NCBI RefSeq assembly: GCF_001704275.1
Contig: NZ_CP011533.1
Span: 2,542,001-2,606,000, forward strand
Length of the DNA: 64,000 bases
Direction of reading: 5' to 3'
Origin: Streptomyces noursei ATCC 11455
GTDB lineage: Bacteria; Actinomycetota; Actinomycetes; Streptomycetales; Streptomycetaceae
In this document: one piece after another, positions 16,841 to 26,233 of the stretch
Numbering within the stretch: position 1 is the stretch's first letter
Layout: each line of letters opens with the position of its first letter
The notes under the pieces: model-generated
The model's database searches: none
Told to the model about the DNA's origin: nothing
What the model saw: only the letters and a program-made list of their open reading frames with translations
Position numbers and translations under genes: made by a program

Positions 16841-19800
16841 GTGCACGACGACCGACTGCTGGTGGAGGGGCGCCTCGCGCGGGCGCTCGGGCAGCACATC
16901 CGGCCCGCGCAGTACCCGGCCCGGGTCCCGCTGCGGCTGGAGGTGTGGCACGTGCCCGGAGCGGAGGGAACCCGTCCGGCCGCGGAGGCGCTGTCGGCCG
17001 ACTACGAGCCGTTCGCGGTCGGGGACGCCTGGGGACCGCCGTGGTCGACGAGTTGGTTCCGGCTGACCGGCGAGGTGCCCGCGGAGTGGGCCGGGCGCCG
17101 GGTGGAGGCCGTCCTCGACCCGGGCTTCACCGACGACGGGCCGGGCTTCCAGGCGGAGGGCCTGGTCCACGACGCGGCCGGCGTGCCCCTCAAGGGCATC
17201 CACCCGCGCAACCGGTACGTCCCCGTCGCGGCCCCGGCACGCGGCGGCGAACAGGTCAGGCTGCTGCTGGAGGCCGCCGCCAACCCCACCGTCCTGCGGG
17301 ACTTCCGCCCCACCGACCTCGGCGACATCCACACCGCCCCGCGCCGGCCGCTCCACCGCTTCGCCGCCGCCGACCTCGCGGTGCTCGACGAGACGGTCTG
17401 GCAGCTGATCCTCGACATCGAGGTGCTCTCGGAGCTGATGCACGAACTGCCGGTCGACCGGCCGCGCCGGCACGGCATCCTGCGGGCGCTGGAGAACATG
17501 CTGGACGCGCTCGACCTGCACGACGTCGGCGGCACGGCGGCCGCGGCCCGGGCAGAACTGGAGGACGTCCTGCACCGCCCGGCCGCCGCCAGCGCGCACC
17601 GCGTCTCGGCCACCGGGCACGCCCACATCGACTCCGCCTGGCTGTGGCCACTGCGCGAGACGGTGCGCAAGGCCGCCCGCACCTTCGCCAACGTCACCCA
17701 ACTCGTCACCGCATACCCGGAGTTGGTTTTCGCCTGCTCGCAGGCGCAGCAGTACGCCTGGGTGCGGGAGCACCAGCCGCACATCTGGAGCCGCATCAAG
17801 GAGGCGGTGCGGAAGGGGAACTGGGCCCCGGTCGGCTCGATGTGGGTGGAGTCCGACGCCAACATGCCCGGCGGCGAGGCCCTGGCACGGCAGCTGGTGC
17901 ACGGCAAACGGTTCTTCCTGGACGAGCTGGGCGTGGAGACCGAGGAGATCTGGCTGCCCGACTCCTTCGGCTACACCGGCGCCTTCCCGCAGCTGGCACG
18001 GCTGGCCGGGGCGAAGTGGTTCCTCACCCAGAAGCTGTCCTGGAACCAGACCGACCGGATGCCGCACCACACCTTCTGGTGGGAGGGCATCGACGGGACC
18101 CGGATCTTCACCCACTTCCCGCCCGTCGACACCTACAACTCCCAGCTGCACGGCGGCGAACTCGCCCACGCCGAACGGAACTTCGCCGAGCAGGGCCGAG
18201 CCACGCGCTCGTTGGTGCCGTTCGGCTGGGGCGACGGCGGCGGCGGTCCGACCCGGGAGATGCTGGAGCGGGCCCGCCGACTGCGCTCCCTGGAGGGTTC
18301 CCCGCGGGTGACGGTCGAGCCGCCGGCCCGCTTCTTCGAGGCCGCGCACGAGGAGTACGGGGCAGCGGCCCCGGTGTGGTCCGGTGAGCTCTACCTCCAG
18401 TTCCACCGCGGCACCTACACCTCGCAGGCCAGGACCAAACAGGGCAACCGGCGCAGCGAACACCTGTTGCGGGAGGCCGAGTTGTGGGCCGCGACCGCGG
18501 CCGTCCGCACCGCCGGTGCGACCGACGGCGCCGCGTACCGGTATCCGTACGAGGCCCTGGACCGGCTCTGGAAGACCGTGCTGCTGCACCAGTTCCACGA
18601 CATCCTGCCCGGCTCGTCGATCGCCTGGGTCCACCGCGAGGCCCGCGACACCTACGCGGCGGTGGCGGCCGAACTGACCGCACTGACCGAGGAGGCCCTC
18701 GCCGCGCTCGCGGCCGGGGCGGCGCCCGGCCGCGCGGTCTTCAACGCCTCGCCCTACGACCGCCACGAGATCGTCGCACTGCCCGCCGGCGAGGAGCACA
18801 CCGGCGACGACGGCCCGGCCGCGGTCGCCGTCCACGTCCCCGCCCTCGGCTCCGCCCCGCTCCCCCGGCCCGGGTCCGGGTCAGGACCGGTCCCGGTGCG
18901 CGCCACCGCCGAGGCCCACCACCTCACCCTCGACAACGGGCGGCTGCGGGTCCGCATCGACGCCGACGGCCTGCTGGCCTCCGTGCGCGATCTGACCGCC
19001 GGCCGGGAGGTGCTGGCGCCCGGCGCCCGCGGCAACCTCCTCCAGCTGCACCCCGACCACCCCAACCAGTACGACGCCTGGGACCTCGACCGGCACTACC
19101 GCAACCGGCACACCGACCTCACCGCCGCCGACGCCGTCGAACTCGTCGCCGCCGGACCGCTCTTTGCCACCGTGCGGGTCACCCGCACCTTCGGCGACTC
19201 CCACCTCACCCAGGACCTGACCCTGCACGCCGGCTCGCGCCGCCTGGACATCACCACCGACATCGACTGGCACGAGTCGGAGAAGGTCCTCAAGGCGGCG
19301 TTCCCGCTGGACGTGCACGCCGAACGGTCCACCGCCGAGATCCAGTTCGGCCATGTGCACCGCCCCACCCACGCCAACACCAGCTGGGACGCGGCCCGTT
19401 TCGAGATCTGCGCCCACCGCTGGCTCCGGGTCGCCGAACCCGGCTACGGCGTCGCCCTCCTCAACGACTCCACCTACGGCCACGACGTCACCCGCGCACC
19501 CCACGAGGACGGCCTCGGCACGACCGTGCGGCTCACCCTGCTGCGCGCCCCGCACAGCCCGGACCCGGAGACCGACCAGGGCAGCCACCGCTTCCGCTAC
19601 GCGCTGCTGCCCGGCGCCGGGACCGGTGACGCCGTCGCCGGCGGCCTGGCCCTCAACCTCCCGCTGCGCACCGCCCCGGCCCCCGCTCCCCGGTACCGCG
19701 CCCCGCTGGTCCGGGTCGACCACCCGGCCCTGACCGTCGAGTCGGTCAAGCTCGCCGACGACCGCAGCGGCGACGTCGTCGTCCGGCTCTACGAGTCCCG

Positions 19801-19993
19801 CGGCAGCCGTGCCACCGGCACCCTCACCCCCGGCTTCCCCCTCGCCCACGCCACCGTCACCGACCTGCTGGAACGCCCCCTGCGGGACGAGGAGGAGGGC
19901 CCGACCTCGGAGCTGACGCTCACCCTGCGCCCGTTCGAGATCCGCACCCTGCGGCTCCGGCCGCAGTACCCGTCCGCCGCGCCGCCGGCCTGA
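16841..19993 (+). CDS. Alpha-mannosidase, glycoside hydrolase family 38
   Basis: A 1050-residue enzyme. The GH38 catalytic domain (about 260-530) has GHAHIDSAWLWPLRET with the zinc-binding HxHxD pattern, then SMWVESDANMPGGE, whose aspartate is the likely nucleophile, and WLPDSFGYTGAFPQL. The middle and C-terminal beta-sandwich domains follow (about 640-1045). It removes alpha-mannose from oligosaccharides or glycans. No signal peptide is seen, so it acts inside the cell, as in the MAN2C1/Ams1 group. GTG at 16841 has GAGGAG 6 bases upstream. The open frame to 16577 is not family-like. No sugar importer is adjacent. Confidence 0.9.
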   Translation: MHDDRLLVEGRLARALGQHIRPAQYPARVPLRLEVWHVPGAEGTRPAAEALSADYEPFAVGDAWGPPWSTSWFRLTGEVPAEWAGRRVEAVLDPGFTDDGPGFQAEGLVHDAAGVPLKGIHPRNRYVPVAAPARGGEQVRLLLEAAANPTVLRDFRPTDLGDIHTAPRRPLHRFAAADLAVLDETVWQLILDIEVLSELMHELPVDRPRRHGILRALENMLDALDLHDVGGTAAAARAELEDVLHRPAAASAHRVSATGHAHIDSAWLWPLRETVRKAARTFANVTQLVTAYPELVFACSQAQQYAWVREHQPHIWSRIKEAVRKGNWAPVGSMWVESDANMPGGEALARQLVHGKRFFLDELGVETEEIWLPDSFGYTGAFPQLARLAGAKWFLTQKLSWNQTDRMPHHTFWWEGIDGTRIFTHFPPVDTYNSQLHGGELAHAERNFAEQGRATRSLVPFGWGDGGGGPTREMLERARRLRSLEGSPRVTVEPPARFFEAAHEEYGAAAPVWSGELYLQFHRGTYTSQARTKQGNRRSEHLLREAELWAATAAVRTAGATDGAAYRYPYEALDRLWKTVLLHQFHDILPGSSIAWVHREARDTYAAVAAELTALTEEALAALAAGAAPGRAVFNASPYDRHEIVALPAGEEHTGDDGPAAVAVHVPALGSAPLPRPGSGSGPVPVRATAEAHHLTLDNGRLRVRIDADGLLASVRDLTAGREVLAPGARGNLLQLHPDHPNQYDAWDLDRHYRNRHTDLTAADAVELVAAGPLFATVRVTRTFGDSHLTQDLTLHAGSRRLDITTDIDWHESEKVLKAAFPLDVHAERSTAEIQFGHVHRPTHANTSWDAARFEICAHRWLRVAEPGYGVALLNDSTYGHDVTRAPHEDGLGTTVRLTLLRAPHSPDPETDQGSHRFRYALLPGAGTGDAVAGGLALNLPLRTAPAPAPRYRAPLVRVDHPALTVESVKLADDRSGDVVVRLYESRGSRATGTLTPGFPLAHATVTDLLERPLRDEEEGPTSELTLTLRPFEIRTLRLRPQYPSAAPPA

Positions 19994-20053
19994 CGACCCG
20001 TCGGCCCGCCCCGCCCGTCGGGCCCGCCCCACCGCGCCCCCGGTCCCCCGGCC

Positions 20054-21796
20054 TCACACCCGCGGGATGTTCCGCAGGTTGGAGCGGGCCATCTGCACCA
20101 TCCGCCCGACCCCGCCGTCCAGCACGATCTTCCCGGCGGAGAGCGCGAAGCCGGAGACCATCTCCGCGCTGATCTTCGGCGGGATGGACAGCGCGTTGGG
20201 GTCGGTGACGACGTCGACCAGCGCCGGCCCCTCGTGCCGGAAGGCGTCGCGCAGCGCCCCGCGCAGCTGCTTGGGCTTCTCCACCCGCACGCCGTACGCG
20301 CCGGCCGCGCGGGCGATGGCGGAGAAGTCGGGATTGTGGTTGGTGGTGCCGTACGCCGGCAGCCCCGACACCATCATCTCCAACTCCACCATCCCGAGCG
20401 AGGAGTTGTCGAAGAGCACCACCTTCACCGGCAGGTCGTACTGGACCAGGGTGAGGAAGTCGCCCATCAGCATCGAGAAGCCGCCGTCGCCCGACATCGA
20501 GACGATCTGCCGGCCGCGGTCCACGAACTGGGCGCCGATCGCCTGCGGCAGCGCGTTGGCCATCGAGCCGTGGCTGAACGAACCGATCACCCGCCGGCGC
20601 CCGTTGGGCGTGAGGTAGCGGGCCGCCCAGACGTTGCACATGCCGGTGTCGACGGTGAAGACCGCATCGTCGGCGGCCTCCTCGTCGAGCACCGAGGCGA
20701 CGTACTCGGGGTGGATCGGGACGTGCTTCTCCACCTTGCGGGTGTACGCCTTGACCACCCCCTCCAGCGCGTCCGCGTGCTTCTTCAGCATCCGGTCCAG
20801 GAACTTGCGGCCGCTCTTCTCGCGCACCCTGGGGGTGAGGCACCGCAGCGTCTCCCGGACGTCGCCCCAGACGGCGAGGTCCAGTTTGGTGCGCCGCCCC
20901 AGGTGCTCGGGCCGCACGTCCACCTGGACGATCCGGACGTCGTCGGGCAGGAAGGCGCTGTACGGGAAGTCCGTGCCGAGCAGGATCAGCAGATCGCACT
21001 CGTGGGTGGCCTCGTAGGCCGCGCCGTATCCGAGCAGCCCGCTCATCCCGACGTCGTACGGGTTGTCGTACTGGATCCACTCCTTGCCGCGCAGTGCGTG
21101 GCCCACCGGCGACTTCACCCGCTCCGCGAACTCCATCACCTCGGCGTGCGCCCCCGCCGTACCGCTGCCGCAGAACAGCGTGACCTTGTCGGCCGCGTCG
21201 ACCATCCGGGCCAGCGCGTCGATCTCCTCGTCCCCGGGGCGGACCGAGGGCCGGCTGGTGACCAGGGCGTGCTCGAAGGCGCGCTCGGGCGCCGGTTCGG
21301 CGGCGATGTCACCGGGCAGCGAGACCACCGCGACGCCGCTGCGCCCCACGGCGTGCTGGATCGCGGTCTGCAGCACCCGCGGCATCTGCCGGGTGCTGGA
21401 GATCAGCTCGCTGTAGTGGCTGCACTCGGAGAACAGCCGGTCCGGATGCGTCTCCTGGAAGTAGCTGGTACCGATCTCGCTGGAGGGGATGTGCGAGGCC
21501 AGCGCCAGGACCGGGGCCATGGACCGGTGCGCGTCGTACAGCCCGTTGATCAGGTGCAGATTGCCGGGCCCGCAGGAGCCCGCGCAGGCCGCCAGCCGCC
21601 CGGTGAGCTGCGCCTCGGCGCCGGCGGCGAAGGCGGCGGTCTCCTCGTGCCGGACCTGGATCCAGTCGATCGCGGAATTGCGGCGGATGGCGTCCACCAC
21701 CGGGTTGAGGCTGTCCCCGACGACCCCGTAGAGCCGCCGGACACCGGCCCGCACCAGGATGTCGATGAACTGCTCGGCTACGGTCTGCTTGGCCAC
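20054..21796 (-). CDS. Pyruvate dehydrogenase (quinone)/pyruvate oxidase-like ThDP enzyme
   Basis: A 580-residue three-domain ThDP enzyme. The N-terminal PYR domain has GVVGDSLNPVVDAI and the catalytic glutamate in VRHEETAAFAA. The central domain follows. The C-terminal PP domain has GDGGFSMLMGDF and N further on (FDNSSLGMVELE) for Mg-ThDP. This pattern fits the PoxB group that converts pyruvate to acetate and CO2; acetolactate synthase-like enzymes share the fold, so the substrate is inferred. GTG at 21796 has AGGAGG upstream, preferred over the ATG at 21838. Confidence 0.85.
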   Translation of the reverse strand: MAKQTVAEQFIDILVRAGVRRLYGVVGDSLNPVVDAIRRNSAIDWIQVRHEETAAFAAGAEAQLTGRLAACAGSCGPGNLHLINGLYDAHRSMAPVLALASHIPSSEIGTSYFQETHPDRLFSECSHYSELISSTRQMPRVLQTAIQHAVGRSGVAVVSLPGDIAAEPAPERAFEHALVTSRPSVRPGDEEIDALARMVDAADKVTLFCGSGTAGAHAEVMEFAERVKSPVGHALRGKEWIQYDNPYDVGMSGLLGYGAAYEATHECDLLILLGTDFPYSAFLPDDVRIVQVDVRPEHLGRRTKLDLAVWGDVRETLRCLTPRVREKSGRKFLDRMLKKHADALEGVVKAYTRKVEKHVPIHPEYVASVLDEEAADDAVFTVDTGMCNVWAARYLTPNGRRRVIGSFSHGSMANALPQAIGAQFVDRGRQIVSMSGDGGFSMLMGDFLTLVQYDLPVKVVLFDNSSLGMVELEMMVSGLPAYGTTNHNPDFSAIARAAGAYGVRVEKPKQLRGALRDAFRHEGPALVDVVTDPNALSIPPKISAEMVSGFALSAGKIVLDGGVGRMVQMARSNLRNIPRV

Positions 21797-21972
21797 CGGG
21801 GGAGCCTCCTTGCACACGACGAACGGGCCGAGGGGCATGCATGCCGACGGGCCGGCGGACCGCCGCGCGCACGGCCGCGGGAACCGTGGCCGCCTGCCGG
21901 CTCCCTCCCATCAACCCACGGGGCGAAGCACTCCGCCTCCGGGGGCCGACGCGAGGGGGGCGGTACGTCCCG

Positions 21973-23247
21973 TCACGACTCCCAGACGCCCACCGCCGTG
22001 CGGTCCTTGGCGTCGCCCGCGCCCCGGGGCTGGACGGCGGCCAGGAACCCCGCCAGGTCGGGCGGCGCGGGAGCGGACCACGCGGCGGCGAGCCGGGCGG
22101 CGAAGTCCGGGTCGCCGCTGAGCGGTTCCGCCAGGCCGGTGCCGCACAGCAGCAGCACGTCCCCCGGCCGGCCCGGCACGGCGCGGAAGCGGAACGGCGC
22201 CGTGGGGGGCCCGGCGTCGGCGGGCTCCAGATCCTCCCAGCCGCCGTGGCGGAGCCGGAACAGCCCGCCCCCGCCGACGGCGAAGAACACCCGGGTACGG
22301 CACTGCGGGTCGGCGGGCAACAACAGGCAGCGCAGCGCCGCCGGGTGTGCGCCGGCCGGCATCCCGAGCTCCGCCGCCCGGCCGCGCAGTGCGCCGAATC
22401 CGCGGTCCGTGAGGCGCTGCAACCCCGCCCGGAGCGCGTCGCGCCGGCCGGCGCGGAGGTCCTGCGCCAACCGGGTGGCGTTGCGGTCGACGGCGCCGCC
22501 GGCCCAGGCACAGGCGGCGCGGGCCGCGCGGTGCGCGACCGCTCCGGTGGTGGAGCGCCCGGTGGCGACGGCTACCAGGAACAGCGCGTTGCGGCCCGCC
22601 CCGAACCGGGCGGTGAGGTACGCCTCGCCGCGGACGTCGCCCCGGCGGTGGACGTCCGCGCCGCGCTGCGAGACGGCACGGACGGCGACCGGCCCGAACC
22701 GGGCGCCGTCCAGGACCGTGTCCGGCACCGGATCGGCGAGGGCGTCCGGCTCGGCCTCGGGGAACGCGGGGGTGTCGGGCGCCCGGACGGCGGGCGCGGG
22801 GGCCGCGGCCCCGTCGAGCGGCCCGGCGGCCCGCGGCGCCGACCGGCCGGGCGGCTCCCAGGGGCGCGGCTCCCACGAACTCGGCTCCCACGGCCGCGGC
22901 TCGAACGACCGCAGGGTCAACTCCCCGGGCCCGGGCGCCGCGGGTCCGGGTCCCCCGGACGCGGGGTGCTCGGGCGCGGGGCGGCCGGCCGGGTCCCGCG
23001 CGGTCCCGGGCAGGGGTGCGCCGGTAGCGCCGCCGCCTGGGCCCTGGCCCTGGCCCATCGTCCGCAGCACCGACTCGATCCGTTCGTCGAGGGTGTCGGA
23101 GGCGTCGGTGCCGCCGGCGGAGGTGCCGGCCGGCGGCCCCGTGCCGCTGCCCTCGCCGTCCTCACCTCCCGCCCCGGAGCCCTCGCCGTACAGCTCCCGC
23201 CACCACCAGTCGTCCTCCCTGCCGCGGCCCGCCCCCTGCTGCTCCAT
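21973..23247 (-). CDS. Protein phosphatase 2C-like domain protein
   Basis: A 424-residue protein. The first 150 residues are Pro/Gly/Ala-rich and acidic with repeated RPWEP/SSWEP units, and likely disordered. The rest resembles the divergent PP2C domain of actinobacterial proteins (VRAVSQRGADVHRRGD, LFLVAVATGRS, VFFAVGGGGLFRLRHGGW, GDVLLLCGTGLAEPL, KDRTAVGVW). Canonical metal-binding aspartates are only partly kept (DGxG reads VATGRS), so phosphatase activity is uncertain. The start is ATG at 23247 or 23256; neither has a strong ribosome site. It may act on Ser/Thr-phosphorylated proteins. Confidence 0.65.
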   Translation of the reverse strand: MEQQGAGRGREDDWWWRELYGEGSGAGGEDGEGSGTGPPAGTSAGGTDASDTLDERIESVLRTMGQGQGPGGGATGAPLPGTARDPAGRPAPEHPASGGPGPAAPGPGELTLRSFEPRPWEPSSWEPRPWEPPGRSAPRAAGPLDGAAAPAPAVRAPDTPAFPEAEPDALADPVPDTVLDGARFGPVAVRAVSQRGADVHRRGDVRGEAYLTARFGAGRNALFLVAVATGRSTTGAVAHRAARAACAWAGGAVDRNATRLAQDLRAGRRDALRAGLQRLTDRGFGALRGRAAELGMPAGAHPAALRCLLLPADPQCRTRVFFAVGGGGLFRLRHGGWEDLEPADAGPPTAPFRFRAVPGRPGDVLLLCGTGLAEPLSGDPDFAARLAAAWSAPAPPDLAGFLAAVQPRGAGDAKDRTAVGVWES

Positions 23248-23433
23248 GGGCCGCATTGTCCCGTCGTGCACCCCACCGGGACAGGGCGCGAAAAGGGCAC
23301 TCCGGGAAGCGCGTCCGGCCCCCTTCCGGCAGGCTTGGGCCATGCGGGCCGCAACAGAGCGCAGCGTTCGAGCCGTCGCCGGGCGTGCGCCGCTCAGGGC
23401 ACGCCCGCGCGCCGGCGCCGCCGGGGCCGCGGC

Positions 23434-23916
23434 GTGAATGCCTGGCAGCTGACCGGCGTCGGGCTGGTCCTGCTGTTCGGCGTCTTCGGGGTGCTGGTCC
23501 CCGGTATCCCCGGGCCGCTGGTCGTCTGGGCGGGGCTGCTGTGGTGGGCGACGGCCGAGCGGTCCGCCCTGGCGTGGTCGGTGCTGATGGCCGGCACCGC
23601 CGTCCTGCTGGTCAACCAGGTGCTCAAGTGGCTGCTCCCGGCCCGCAACGTGCGCGAGGCGGGCGCGCCCTACCGCACGCTGGTGCTCGCGGGCGTGGCC
23701 GGTATCGCGGGGTTCTTCGTGGTCCCCGTCGTCGGCTGCCCGCTGGGCGCACTCGGCGGCCTCTACGCCCTCGAACGCGTCCGGCTCGGCAGCCACGGCG
23801 ACGCCTGGGCCTCCACCCGTACGGTGCTGCGCGCCGTCGGCCTGAGCGTCCTGGTCGAACTGTTCGCCTGTCTGCTGGTGGTGGGCACCTGGATGGGGGC
23901 CGTCCTCGCCGGGTGA
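23434..23916 (+). CDS. DUF456 domain-containing membrane protein
   Basis: A 160-residue protein with four or five hydrophobic segments, including GVFGVLVPGIPGPLVVWAG near the start and a GCPLGALGG loop. This matches DUF456, a widespread small membrane family of unknown function. GTG at 23434 starts right before the first segment; the upstream part of the open frame is the shadow of the phosphatase gene. It converges with rsgA. Confidence 0.75.
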   Translation: MNAWQLTGVGLVLLFGVFGVLVPGIPGPLVVWAGLLWWATAERSALAWSVLMAGTAVLLVNQVLKWLLPARNVREAGAPYRTLVLAGVAGIAGFFVVPVVGCPLGALGGLYALERVRLGSHGDAWASTRTVLRAVGLSVLVELFACLLVVGTWMGAVLAG

Positions 23917-23921
23917 AGGCG

Positions 23922-23972
23922 GCGAGGGGCGGTGGAGCGCGCCGGTCGCTTCCCGACGCCACCGCCCCTCGC
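23922..23972. terminator. Bidirectional terminator between DUF456 gene and rsgA
   Basis: A perfect 14-base-pair stem (GCGAGGGGCGGTGG with its complement at 23959-23972) lies exactly between two convergent genes. Confidence 0.7.
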
Positions 23973-23978
23973 GGGGTG

Positions 23979-25151
23979 CTAGCGGCCGGTCCCCCACCCG
24001 GTCCCCTGGCCCCGCTTCCGTTCCATCATGTGGCGGCCCAGGGCCTGCTTCTGCTTCCAGTCGCGCCGGATCTCCGCGCGCAGTCGGGCGTCCGTCTTGG
24101 CCACGATGCGCTGGTTCTCGCGCCGCAGCTTGCGGTAGCTCTCCAGCCGACGCGGCGCCAACTCGCCCGATTCCACGGCGGATCGGACCGCGCAACCGGG
24201 TTCGACCTCGTGCGCGCAGTCGTGGAACCGGCACCGCTCGGCCAGTTCCTCGACGTCCGAGAACGTCCGGGACAGTCCGGCCTCCGCGTCCCACATCCCG
24301 ACGCCGCGGAGCCCCGGGGTGTCGATCAGCACGCCGCCCCCGGGCAGCACCAGCAGATCGCGGGTCGTGGTGGTGTGCCGCCCCTTGCCGTCCTGGTCGC
24401 GGACCGCCCGCACGTCCTGCACGTCCGCGCCGAAGAGCGCGTTGGCCAGGGTGGACTTGCCGGCACCGGACCGCCCCAGGAGGACGGACGTGGTGCCGGC
24501 GAACAGGGCGGACAGCCCGTCGAGGCCGTCCCCGGTGGCCGCGCTGACCGCCCGTACCTGCACGCCGGGCGCGGCGAGCTGCGCGTCCGCGACGAGGTGC
24601 CCCAGCGTGGCCGGGTCCGTCACCAGGTCCGCCTTGGTGAGGAGCACCAGCGGCTGCGCCCCGCTCTCCCACACCAGGGAGACGAACCGCTCGACGCGGT
24701 CGAGGTCCAGCGCCTCGGCCAGGGACACCGCGACCACCGCGTACTCGACGTTGGCCGCGAGGACCTGCCCCTCGGAACGCTTCGACGAGGCGGAGCGCAG
24801 GACGGCCGTGCGGCGCGGCAGCAACGCCCGCACCACGCCGTCGAGATGGTCGCCGACCCGGCCGTTCTCCAGGTCGAGCACGGCCCAGTCGCCGGTGCAG
24901 GGCACCCGCGTCGGGTCGCCGGTGGCCACCAGTGCGGTGTCGGCCAGGACGGTGCGGACACCGTCGCCGTCCGGCACCACGGCGTCCACCCGGCCGCGGT
25001 CGACGCGGGCCACGCGGCCGGGCACGAACCCCTGCCCGGCGAAGGGGGTGAAGAGCTCCGCGAATCCGTCGTCCCAGCCGTAGTCGGCGGTCAGCGGATG
25101 CGTGGCGGAGAGAGGAAGAGCGAACAACGGGATGGCCTTTCGACAAGGCAC
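23979..25151 (-). CDS. rsgA: Ribosome small subunit-dependent GTPase A
   Basis: A 390-residue circularly permuted GTPase. An N-terminal OB-like domain (about 40-110) is followed by G4 (LLTKADLV), G1 P-loop (GRSGAGKST), G3 (DTPGLRG) and the zinc site C-x4-C-x-H-x5-C (CRFHDCAHEVEPGC). RsgA helps finish the 30S subunit near the decoding centre. The basic C-terminal tail is usual for RNA binding. The GTG at 25151 lacks a good ribosome site; TTG at 25127 with AAAGG is an alternative. A short peptide gene 79 bases upstream may regulate it. Confidence 0.9.
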   Translation of the reverse strand: MPCRKAIPLFALPLSATHPLTADYGWDDGFAELFTPFAGQGFVPGRVARVDRGRVDAVVPDGDGVRTVLADTALVATGDPTRVPCTGDWAVLDLENGRVGDHLDGVVRALLPRRTAVLRSASSKRSEGQVLAANVEYAVVAVSLAEALDLDRVERFVSLVWESGAQPLVLLTKADLVTDPATLGHLVADAQLAAPGVQVRAVSAATGDGLDGLSALFAGTTSVLLGRSGAGKSTLANALFGADVQDVRAVRDQDGKGRHTTTTRDLLVLPGGGVLIDTPGLRGVGMWDAEAGLSRTFSDVEELAERCRFHDCAHEVEPGCAVRSAVESGELAPRRLESYRKLRRENQRIVAKTDARLRAEIRRDWKQKQALGRHMMERKRGQGTGWGTGR

Positions 25152-25230
25152 GGTCCCGGCTGGGCGCGCTGGCGCACGCGCCGGGTGGGTCCGGCGCGCG
25201 GGAAGAGCGCGGAGAACGAGAGAGGTCGGG

Positions 25231-25305
25231 TCAGCCGAGGACCGCGGAGGTGAATGCGATGCTGATCTGCTGGTTGCGGGCCATGCCCGTGGCAGTGACA
25301 GTCAT
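25231..25305 (-). CDS. Possible 24-residue leader peptide upstream of rsgA
   Basis: A 24-codon reading frame starts with ATG at 25305, has GGAGGTGG 7-9 bases upstream, and stops at 25231. The product starts MTVTATGMARNQQ and ends in a mainly hydrophobic stretch. The ribosome site is stronger than that of rsgA itself, and the gap to rsgA is 79 bases. This is the arrangement of a regulatory upstream peptide, but a short independent gene or chance frame cannot be excluded. I do not recognise the sequence. Confidence 0.4.
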   Translation of the reverse strand: MTVTATGMARNQQISIAFTSAVLG

Positions 25306-25539
25306 CAGTTGCCACCTCCCTGTCCGGTGCGGTTCCTCGACACGATGCGTTCGGCGGCGCGGCGATGGCGCCGACGCCGGGTCAGACCGTAGAGCAGCCG
25401 CACCCCGTCGCGCCAACGGTTTTCCCACCGCCCGCACCGGATCCCGCCCCCGAGCGGGAGCCGACCCTCATCCGGTGGGGCATGACCCGGGGCCCATACG
25501 GGCGCGCCGGGTCGGCCCTGTCGGCCTTCGTGCGGGGCG

Positions 25540-25968
25540 TCAGTGCACGGTCACGGTGACGGTGGAGGAGTGCGTCTTGCCGTGGGCCACGCGGAGCTTC
25601 TCCTTGCCCTTCTTGCCGAGCTTGACCTTGACGCTGTAGTGGCCGCCGTGCTTGGTCTTGGTACTGGCGTGCAGCGTGGTCCACTTGCCCTTGTTCAGGT
25701 GCTGCACGGTGAGCTTGCTGTCGGTCGGTATGCCCTTGGTCCGGCCGCTGAGGGTGACCGACTCACCGGCCTTGACGGACTTCGCGCTCGCCTTGACGTC
25801 GATCTTCTCGTGCGACGTGGCGGCGGCAGCGGCAACGGCGTGGGAGTGCAGGTCCGGTACCGCGCTCGGCGCGGCGACCGCGGTACCCGCCCCGCCGGCC
25901 AGCAGCGCCGCGCAGGCGAGGCCGATGGTGGTGGTACGCCAGCGGTACGTCTTCTTGGTGGTCCCCAT
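25540..25968 (-). CDS. Small secreted protein with Ig-like/bacterial surface fold
   Basis: A 142-residue preprotein. The signal peptide has a basic start (MGTTKKTYRWR), a hydrophobic core and AVAAP cleavage region near residue 33. The mature part is lysine-rich, with alternating beta strands (IDVKASAKSVKAGESVTLSG, KLTVQHLNKGKWTTL, HYSVKVKLGKKGKEKLRV), typical of an immunoglobulin-like domain outside the cell. It has no cysteine pair. GAGGTGA precedes the ATG at 25968. Function is unknown. The upstream region carries tandem repeats, and the next gene is an orphan response regulator. Confidence 0.7.
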   Translation of the reverse strand: MGTTKKTYRWRTTTIGLACAALLAGGAGTAVAAPSAVPDLHSHAVAAAAATSHEKIDVKASAKSVKAGESVTLSGRTKGIPTDSKLTVQHLNKGKWTTLHASTKTKHGGHYSVKVKLGKKGKEKLRVAHGKTHSSTVTVTVH

Positions 25969-26015
25969 GGATTTCACCTCACCTGGGTGCACGGGTCCGT
26001 CGGCGCGCCCGGATT

Positions 26016-26079
26016 CCGGTTCCCCGGGCTCCGGTTCGGCTGGTGCCGGTTCCCCCGGGTCACCGGTCACCGGTCACCG
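26016..26079. repeat. 15-bp periodic repeat and 7-bp tandem repeat
   Basis: CCGGTTC occurs at 26016, 26031 and 26046, exactly 15 bases apart, each starting a 15-base unit. Then GTCACCG occurs three times in tandem (26059-26079). The array is upstream of the secreted protein's start and downstream of the response regulator stop. Confidence 0.7.
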
Positions 26080-26233
26080 ATGCTCCGGCGCTCCGGTCCA
26101 CCCGTGTTCCGCCGGCCGGTGTCCCGGCGTCCTGTACGCCGGCGGCCCGCGTGCTCCCCGCCAGTATGCGAAGCGGACCATGAGGTGACCGTGTGCGGCG
26201 GATGTGAGTCCTCACATGGCGCCGTGCGGCGCC

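Noticed and set aside
20234..23437. 1067-codon plus-strand frame opposite the ThDP enzyme and phosphatase genes
   Set aside because: It crosses two good minus-strand genes and their gap, with no recognisable domain.
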